This document shows positions 35,301 through 39,672 of a stretch of DNA of 39,672 nucleotides, one piece after another; the first letter of the stretch is position 1, and every line of letters begins with the position of its first letter. A program made the translations under genes and the position numbers. Below the pieces are notes generated by a model. The model had not been told where the DNA came from. It saw nothing but the letters and a program-made list of their open reading frames with translations, and did not search any database. Source of the DNA: an uncultured Bacteroidales bacterium (GTDB lineage Bacteria; Bacteroidota; Bacteroidia; Bacteroidales; Paludibacteraceae); assembly GCA_900316125.1 (NCBI GenBank), contig ONBO01000016.1, forward strand, positions 1 to 39,672, given 5' to 3'.

Positions 35301-38300
35301 TGGTCGTTCCTTGACTTCTCAGTTCATTACATTCCTCTCTCATCTGATGTGAGCATAGAGTCTCCACGTCAGAACTGGGTTATGAACACTCTTTCACAGA
35401 AAGACTCCTTAGGCTACTATCTGCCGGTGACCATAAGCGGTTTTGACATACATCACAAGAACTTTGACCATATTGAGTTCCAGTACAAACTCTCAACTGA
35501 ATCAGATGAGATGTGGGTGAACCAGTGCTCCTTCTTTGCATCTGACAGTCTCTACAAACTTGCTTCCGGAAACAAGGCTATGATTGTAAACGGACGCATA
35601 GAGCCGTTCCGCTTCTACGGTGAGCGTGACCCTATGGAGCAGAGATATGACTTGCGTGCAGTAAGTTTCTGCCGCTACGGTTCTGGTTTTGTATCCAAAG
35701 CGTCTCCTGTAATAAGCGGTGTCAAGGATACACGTCCGCCTAAGGTGTTTGGCTCAGCCCAGCCTGCTGACGCCATACTTGGCGTGGGCGGTGACCTAAA
35801 ACTCCGTTTCAATGAGCCTATTGCAGGTAATTACCTTGATGAGGATAATAATTTCCAGATTACAGGTATGACAAACGCCACCGGCATAAACACAGGCACA
35901 AGCCTCCACTTTAACAGGGAGAATACAAGTCAGGCATATACTAAGGTCAGCCGCTCCCTGGCAGGCTCCTCATTCTCTATTGATGTTACAGTGCGTCCGG
36001 GTGATACAGGAGGCTCTATTTTCAAAACATTGTCAGCAAATGAAGAGGACGCAGTGTCATTCTTCTATGATGAGAAAGGCGCACTGGGTCTGATGGTGGC
36101 AAGTGCAGAGACATCTGAAGTGTTCTACTCTAAGCCAGGTGCTCTGACGGCGGGAGCCTTCAACCGTGTGGTTGCAGTGTATGACAATGAGCAGAAGGCG
36201 GTGAGCTTCTATGTCGGCACACAGCAGAAGCCGTTGTCAGAAGAGTCTGCTCAGATAAAACTGCCGGCTGACTTTGAACTCCACGGCTCAGGTCCGTTCC
36301 GCTTTGGCATAGACGGTGAGTCTGATATGTTAGAGGCGCGTGTATGGCTCAAAGCCCTCACACAGGAGGAGATAAGTGCTACAAATATGCGTTATCTGAC
36401 TGGTTATGAACGTGACCTGCTGGCATACTACCGTATGAATGAAGGTCATGGCTCCACCATAACAGACCATGCTAACGGAGCCACACTATATCTTAGCTCC
36501 ACCGCATGGAACCAGAAGAAGGGCATATCCCTTGAAATAAAGGAGAACCAGCGTGCTACTCTTGACGGCAATCTTCTTAGTCGTTCATCGGTGCAGAATG
36601 AGTCCGTAATGCTCTGGTTCAAGACATCTGGCAAAAACGGCTCTGTATTCAGTGCAGGCCGCACTGATGAGAAGCACGGCACGCTGCTTGCCTTGGAGGA
36701 CGGCTCTCTTGTATTGCATAATGATAGTGCGGAATGGAGTGTAGGCAGTGGCTATGATGACGGAGAGTGGCATCACATAGCAATCACAGTGGACCGCAAT
36801 CTCAATAATGTCTCTGTGTTTGACAACTGTGAGATGAAACAGTCATTCTCAGCCTCTGGGTTCAGTGGTATAAGCGGAGCCATGTATCTTGGAGGTAACG
36901 GTTTTGCAGGGCACATAGATGATGTTGTTTTCTTTGAGCAGGCGCTGCCTAAGACCTTGATACAGAACTTTGACAACATATCGCCCGTAGGTGATGAGAT
37001 GGGCATCATAGGTTATCTGCCGTTTGAGCAGCAGATTCTCAACCATAGCGGTGTGCTTGAACTTGTGTTCAGCCCTAATGACCGCCGCATATTCTATGAC
37101 CCTAAGGGCAATGTAGTGGATAAGGAAATACCACTCATAACAGCTGTTGACGGTGCGGAATCCGCTAAAGATATGGCAGACAAAGTCAACCACGCTCCTA
37201 CCCGTGACCAGGGTCAGCTCACCAAGATGAAGTTTGACTGGGCGTTCAATGGTGACGAGCTGCTGATTAACCTTAACATTGGTGACCGTGAAATTAACAA
37301 GCAGACCATATACCTCACAGTACGTGACGTTGAAGACCTAAACGGCAACCCTATGGTGTCACCAGTCAGCTGGGTTGCTTTTGTTGACCGCAACGCCCTT
37401 AAATGGAGTGAGCGGACACTGCGTGTAGAGTCAGACTATGACAGCGCTGAGGCAGTGCAGGAGCTTATAGATATTGTAAATAAGTCAGGACGCAGACATC
37501 AATATACAATAGAGTCACTGCCAGACTGGCTTACAGTTAACAAGCCTTATGGCTCCATGGGTCCGCAGGATGAACTGCAGCTGCGTCTCACCTTTGATGC
37601 CAATATGCCTGTTGGTGTATATAATGACCAGATATACCTCAAGGATGAGGATGGCCTGGCTGAGCCTCTCATAGTGGAGTACACAGTTAAGGCAAAAGAG
37701 CCGTACAAGGCGGTGGATGAGAACAAATATCCATACAATATGTCAGTCTGTGGGCAGGTTAAGATACTTACCGGCGGCGGCGATGTGGTATATGACACAG
37801 ATGAGAACGATATTGTTTACGCTATGTACAAGAATGAGTGCGTAGGTATGGCAAATGTCAGCTTTGACAATGTTTCCAATAAGTCAGACCTCTACATAAC
37901 CATACATGGCAATGAATACATGAACGGGGCTATACGCTTCCAGCTATGGCAGTCATCCACAGGTAAGGTGTTTGACCTTGCTTCAAGCCACGATGTCACA
38001 TTTGCGCACGGCTCTGTTTACGGCTGCGGGAATGAGGAGCCTGTTGTGCTCGTCACTAACGGTAATGAGCGTCAGACAATAGCCTTGAGCCAAGGATGGA
38101 ACTGGGCCTCATTCAACCTGAACCTCCCTGCCGGTGAATCCAAAATATCAAAGGTGCTGACGGCTGATAAGCCTTGGACTGATGATGATATAATCAAGAA
38201 CCCTGCCACAAGGCACTTTGTGATGTATTCAAGCGATAAAGAGGCCTTTGTGGGTGATTTTGATTACCTGCGTCATATTTACACATACATGATATACAGT

Positions 38301-39053
38301 AAGAACGGTAACACTATGCACGTGAGCGGCAACAATCTGCCGGCAGAATCCATGCAAGTTACTGTGAATGGAGATGGAAAATGGAGTGCGTTGCCGTGTC
38401 TGCTCAAGGAGGTTACACCTGTTGCAGAGGCGCTCTCAGATTACTATGACAACGCATCGCCGGGCGATATAATAAAGAGCCATAACCACTTTGCCACATT
38501 CTCAAAAGACAGGAAGTGGGTCGGAGACCTTGCGGCAATACGTCCTGGAGAAGGTTATTTCCTACGTCGTATGGCTCATGGCAGTGTTGACATACATTTC
38601 TACAACAAGTCACATTCGGGCGGCTTGCGCCGTGGAGAGGTGATTGACGAGTCGTTCACAAATGCAGAAGCCTCCACAAACATGACCATAATTGCCAGTG
38701 TTGAGGTTGGACAGGAAGATATTGATTCTCCGCTAAACGTAATGGTTGATAATGAACTTGCAGGAGTGGCGACCCCTGTTAAGGTAGATGGTGAGGCATA
38801 CTACTTCATAACAGTCCAGAGCAGCAAGTTAGGCGCTCTGCAGTTTGAAATGGATGGTGAGGCACTTGTGCCTGCAGGCGGTTCTATAAATTACTCGGCT
38901 GACAGTCACCACGGCTCGCTGACATCGCCTGTGGTGCTTAAGGCGGTTGATGATATGAGCCCGTATAAAATTATAGAGGATAATCAGGTAATAATTATCC
39001 GCGGCGATGAAAGGTATGACATTACAGGTAGAAAACTTAACAACAGGAGGTGA
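29376..39053 (+). CDS. Giant secreted multidomain protein (LamG, FN3, carboxypeptidase-regulatory, BACON-like)
   Basis: 3225 residues with a signal peptide (about 1-32, ending DKAQA). The first ~750 residues are beta-rich and unrecognised. A fibronectin-III-like domain lies near 752-848. A carboxypeptidase-regulatory-like domain begins near 856 (ISGVNVALQGPDGRTLSTVN, GFYRFDNL). A long central region (about 1000-2150) of unknown type includes Gly-rich GTGASMAGGGAE. Two concanavalin/LamG-like domains follow near 2177-2350 and 2384-2535 (DDGEWHHIAITVD, FAGHIDDVVFFEQAL). Near 2674-2772 is a BACON/Ig-like domain (LPDWLTVN). Near 2784-2896 is a domain resembling the downstream lipoprotein. The end YDITGRKLNNRR looks like a shortened type IX sorting tail. 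It is probably exported to the cell surface; ligand unknown. No frameshift is seen in 9.7 kb. Confidence 0.85.
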   Translation: MKNSTIFRQCRILSVTALIICAVFMAPDKAQAYGNDFLEQSKHYSAMISGSDCIHFKLPVFSRGFNDYFIADRNSYVTYTLNGVIKTLFNYGGDYDHKSPNYDDDYNYGRACIRIQPNTGYFEITNTNTGKRTRVPDDGQLHIYDVRKEREADNDKDYVTWLEVNWYIPEYLDEKTFKVSTHTDICNVFPDIPAYHVDADLATDIEGRTNIMQPELYTPYFYGVVDLGKAGYGYAAVPYVTYNEPIEYTTSLDSKAVKVKDRSGHIFVPTNDTVQEKFNATFRMWRNQAAGLDCTRQTNKVDIPPYHRPYNLIVNEELDSTQTFTGSNLLSWEVKNPNLVDLVEGDFFEIQRAFKSDFSDAKTVEVLPMERGEDKGTYKYVDSSRSTWTGNVSGASRGLMPISWGVPYYVLHDANGIPLYTMTLRAESTPMMMPSAPVYYRVRRASSAVWGWTGHDFALNTVCNKHNYLAPLAGIQPDYVKDEGYDTNRKVHFTIDIENREIRIANVGDVNVKYEVRDYVGSKAESMPVEIVLTNDPLEKDVRVVVKSENGDILVDQPVTKDTIRLNVKYSSYIKLYEYVEYYAVPSYYQELEVHRITSPTRCKVTAVKEESWLYDRIAGYHYKPQPEYEIIGVDKEFDRVLPHLTDSLRNLMNDQLEKEYGTIGARAMWDKTAKLVLIKKTDETTNEIIIPQDSIRRLPNGNWRANFTDTAERACTRYSYAVRIDQSSSDLCVSDSAMLQPKEIRGPDLYFDESATITQFTASQGASVGESKSRVALSWIPSSTAVDSYTLRRVEKGTDKAPEIIYSGNSNSFHDITAVPNVHYIYTVESQYECNGKRTFSSADAEGWRSPYGEISGYILMPDNAGISGVNVALQGPDGRTLSTVNTDAKGFYRFDNLTYDIQSGSNYIVVPTHEHAVFVFNNTTSPTAIVTLAVDNAVASAMNFTNTSTVRLSGRALYKNSTIPVADAMFLLNGDTVRCNGVPQKTGIDGNFELTLTKGQQYKLQIVKKGHHFEGDGILRPEEDKDTFVLDKALDGVRFYDETKVRLIGRVAGGNDQRALKHGFGLGTNNLGDDLQLVIQLEGDNTARFVFDPNNLTRDTVHQSVEGTETLFEQKRVTIRPDVTTGEYAVDLFPVKYKVIQATAKGYATLFAAGTGSESFDLTNAPLKEYTDTYKGKTIHYNAIYDRIYHTPVELGMKQLIYGIEQAGFGEPQINVSSFNPSASEKLSLYTKLSDGTISYTVGYPLFKDKLSYQFAAEAYEDYYYNNDRQHGKLDRVPQRGGNVTIHNGLNNNTDHKSYTLDNEGKTRDIWVETKALETEFNGEGALHTLSATLEVEGNSVDTEVFKAFITGDVVKENELHSTEAGISLLDIIRDPGGNGSYTWVESGSTYHMGFKESYYFNAGIELTPTWGLQVSSDIGVVTAPSGTGTYTGSTFTTQKEFSVAVPITHQWSWANEYSYSVTTTDRVSTSSKSNRMELGADNDAIVGANSDVFLGTTVCQISGKAKSVSVINDSLFKARQPALASGTMKLLSQGKDAAGKNYYLVVAEKIVLGSKIGTTFAYSQYYIMENIITSLGHERMNLMMTFPDEATAQAAANSKGEEVYWFATDGSYRMIIPEGSTATFNDRVAAIDNMLLRWTEILRLNEEQKVNAKLIGERVGTYSVSRGNTYSHSDTYQAVANHNELPQAAGTGASMAGGGAETAKTISKSLLNIKDFIGGGSNFGVTLSQALTKLFDNQDNKPREELGTVSNTSKFSMSIAPILDIDIDYRRTDERTMTKSTGFTIIPDDQGDITVSVYRSKEPNKWNDDTSSVYDQVAGNSDYRYGNYVFYTEAGSTFCMHEAEVRTHYYNPGTLISNGTMNLAKPEISIDTYEQANVQPDQRAKFRVELRNAGEVPVGMSAVGRFFQLSLNGNSNPDGAKVYVNGSPLMQPIEYYIAPGEVVTQVMEVERGEVDDYNNLQLCFQLSDCPKNWSFLDFSVHYIPLSSDVSIESPRQNWVMNTLSQKDSLGYYLPVTISGFDIHHKNFDHIEFQYKLSTESDEMWVNQCSFFASDSLYKLASGNKAMIVNGRIEPFRFYGERDPMEQRYDLRAVSFCRYGSGFVSKASPVISGVKDTRPPKVFGSAQPADAILGVGGDLKLRFNEPIAGNYLDEDNNFQITGMTNATGINTGTSLHFNRENTSQAYTKVSRSLAGSSFSIDVTVRPGDTGGSIFKTLSANEEDAVSFFYDEKGALGLMVASAETSEVFYSKPGALTAGAFNRVVAVYDNEQKAVSFYVGTQQKPLSEESAQIKLPADFELHGSGPFRFGIDGESDMLEARVWLKALTQEEISATNMRYLTGYERDLLAYYRMNEGHGSTITDHANGATLYLSSTAWNQKKGISLEIKENQRATLDGNLLSRSSVQNESVMLWFKTSGKNGSVFSAGRTDEKHGTLLALEDGSLVLHNDSAEWSVGSGYDDGEWHHIAITVDRNLNNVSVFDNCEMKQSFSASGFSGISGAMYLGGNGFAGHIDDVVFFEQALPKTLIQNFDNISPVGDEMGIIGYLPFEQQILNHSGVLELVFSPNDRRIFYDPKGNVVDKEIPLITAVDGAESAKDMADKVNHAPTRDQGQLTKMKFDWAFNGDELLINLNIGDREINKQTIYLTVRDVEDLNGNPMVSPVSWVAFVDRNALKWSERTLRVESDYDSAEAVQELIDIVNKSGRRHQYTIESLPDWLTVNKPYGSMGPQDELQLRLTFDANMPVGVYNDQIYLKDEDGLAEPLIVEYTVKAKEPYKAVDENKYPYNMSVCGQVKILTGGGDVVYDTDENDIVYAMYKNECVGMANVSFDNVSNKSDLYITIHGNEYMNGAIRFQLWQSSTGKVFDLASSHDVTFAHGSVYGCGNEEPVVLVTNGNERQTIALSQGWNWASFNLNLPAGESKISKVLTADKPWTDDDIIKNPATRHFVMYSSDKEAFVGDFDYLRHIYTYMIYSKNGNTMHVSGNNLPAESMQVTVNGDGKWSALPCLLKEVTPVAEALSDYYDNASPGDIIKSHNHFATFSKDRKWVGDLAAIRPGEGYFLRRMAHGSVDIHFYNKSHSGGLRRGEVIDESFTNAEASTNMTIIASVEVGQEDIDSPLNVMVDNELAGVATPVKVDGEAYYFITVQSSKLGALQFEMDGEALVPAGGSINYSADSHHGSLTSPVVLKAVDDMSPYKIIEDNQVIIIRGDERYDITGRKLNNRR
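39045..39050 (+). promoter_or_regulatory. Shine-Dalgarno AGGAGG embedded in the last two sense codons
   Basis: The final Arg-Arg codons (AGG AGG) of the giant gene are a perfect Shine-Dalgarno sequence, 9 bases before the lipoprotein ATG at 39060. Strong sites are uncommon in Bacteroidota, so this one argues for translational coupling. Confidence 0.7.
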
Positions 39054-39059
39054 TAATAT

Positions 39060-39521
39060 ATGAAAAAGATAGGTTTTATAATGACTATATGCGGTCTGCT
39101 GCTTTTGGCGGCAGGCTGCAAAAAAGGTGCGGAGCCTGACTCTATTATTGGTAACCAGTCAAAACCAGAGTGGACGGCCACTGCTGATTATGATATAACA
39201 GCCTCCATGACAGCCATTGTAGGTATTGATTTGTATAAATCCTTTTCAGAGGAGCGTCTTGCGGCTGCCGGTTACAGTCTCTCTAATGATGACCTCACAG
39301 GCGCCTTTTCAGGTGATGAGTGTCTTGGTACAGCCCAGCTTAAAGACGGGGTGTTCTACCTTTTCATATCAGCGCCAAAGAGTGGGGTAAATGTTACCTT
39401 AAAGTACTATTCCGCCACCTTGAAAAACACTTTTGTAGCAGAACCCGTGCCTTTCAAAAATGATGAACAGTTAGGCACTGTGAGCACACCTTACACTCCT
39501 GTATGGGTTGTGGCAAATTAA
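39060..39521 (+). CDS. Lipoprotein partner of the giant surface protein
   Basis: 153 residues. The signal peptide ends in lipobox LLAAGC. The mature part shares a pattern with residues ~2784-2896 of the giant protein: an acidic stretch, then GDECLGTAQL (giant: KNECVGMANV), a hydrophobic FYLFISAP strand (giant: LYITIHG), then KYYSATLKNTF and a GTVSTPYTP ending. It starts 6 bases after the giant gene, with its Shine-Dalgarno sequence inside it. It is likely a membrane-anchored companion that displays the same module or caps the giant protein. No enzyme motif. Confidence 0.7.
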   Translation: MKKIGFIMTICGLLLLAAGCKKGAEPDSIIGNQSKPEWTATADYDITASMTAIVGIDLYKSFSEERLAAAGYSLSNDDLTGAFSGDECLGTAQLKDGVFYLFISAPKSGVNVTLKYYSATLKNTFVAEPVPFKNDEQLGTVSTPYTPVWVVAN

Positions 39522-39537
39522 AAAAGGTATTTTATTC

Positions 39538-39552
39538 GCATACTTTGTATGC
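39538..39552. other. Small hairpin after the lipoprotein gene
   Basis: GCATAC-TTT-GTATGC, a 6-bp perfect stem 17 bases after the stop. It is too weak to call a terminator on its own. Confidence 0.35.
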
Positions 39553-39600
39553 TCATGAAGATAGGCGGCATCATAACAAAACCAAAACAAAAATGTTTTG

Positions 39601-39660
39601 AAAAAGTAGTCTGCGCATATATGTGAGCAAGCTCCCAATATGCACAATCTACTTTTTTTC
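39601..39660. terminator. Long terminator hairpin at the right edge
   Basis: AAAAAGTAG (39601-39609) pairs with CTACTTTTT (39649-39657). Inside are GCATAT/ATATGC and GAGC-AA-GCTC at the tip, with T and A runs at the outer arms. It closes the giant-protein operon. Confidence 0.75.
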
Positions 39661-39672
39661 AAAAAACTCTTC

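Overview
The window is a chromosomal segment of a Bacteroidota genome, most likely an uncultured gut- or rumen-type Bacteroidales. Several independent signs agree. Promoters match the Bacteroidota sigma pattern TTTG-N19/20-TAnnTTTG (rubrerythrin, era, rpsF and an AAA/DUF4143 ATPase gene). There are FISUMP-domain lipoproteins, DUF4153 and DUF4922 proteins, a BACON-like domain, an N-terminal-rubredoxin rubrerythrin and many short lipobox lipoproteins. No species can be named from the sequence alone.

Layout. 1-4817: a co-directional unit of Xre regulator, ImmA/IrrE metallopeptidase, PIN-domain protein and type I restriction subunit HsdR. The hsdM and hsdS partners, if present, lie left of the window. 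4832-6515: an ABC-F ATPase whose C-terminal coiled-coil tail is out of frame. 6601-10516: rubrerythrin, then a tightly coupled run of DUF4153 membrane protein, secreted alpha/beta esterase and FISUMP lipoprotein. 10517-12943: a long leader with possible pseudoknot and terminator, then a second FISUMP lipoprotein carrying a vWA-like domain. 12958-16350 (minus): DUF4922 protein, SpoIID/LytB protein and AmpG-like permease. 16395-18871: the GTPases Era and Der. 18888-20092 (minus): rpsF-rpsR-rplI with a near-ideal promoter.

20093-27542 is accessory. It holds a possible restriction-modification cassette (M.EcoRI-type adenine methylase, a 52-residue membrane peptide, a DUF262-HNH nuclease and a lipoprotein) behind a structured leader. 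It continues with an AAA/DUF4143 ATPase preceded by a 22-bp-period repeat array, and a HipBA module next to a 3' tRNA fragment that looks like an attachment-site scar. Two paralogous TPR genes bracket the HipBA module. 27539-29302 (minus) returns to housekeeping genes (tcdA, lolD, TPR). 29376-39521 encodes a 3225-residue secreted LamG-containing protein and a small lipoprotein translationally coupled to it.

The strongest candidates for something undescribed are the methylase/small-membrane-protein/DUF262-HNH/lipoprotein cassette with its pseudoknot-capable leader, the FISUMP leader RNA, and the Xre-ImmA-PIN trio joined to hsdR. All functional statements are inferred from motifs read by eye; no database search was run.
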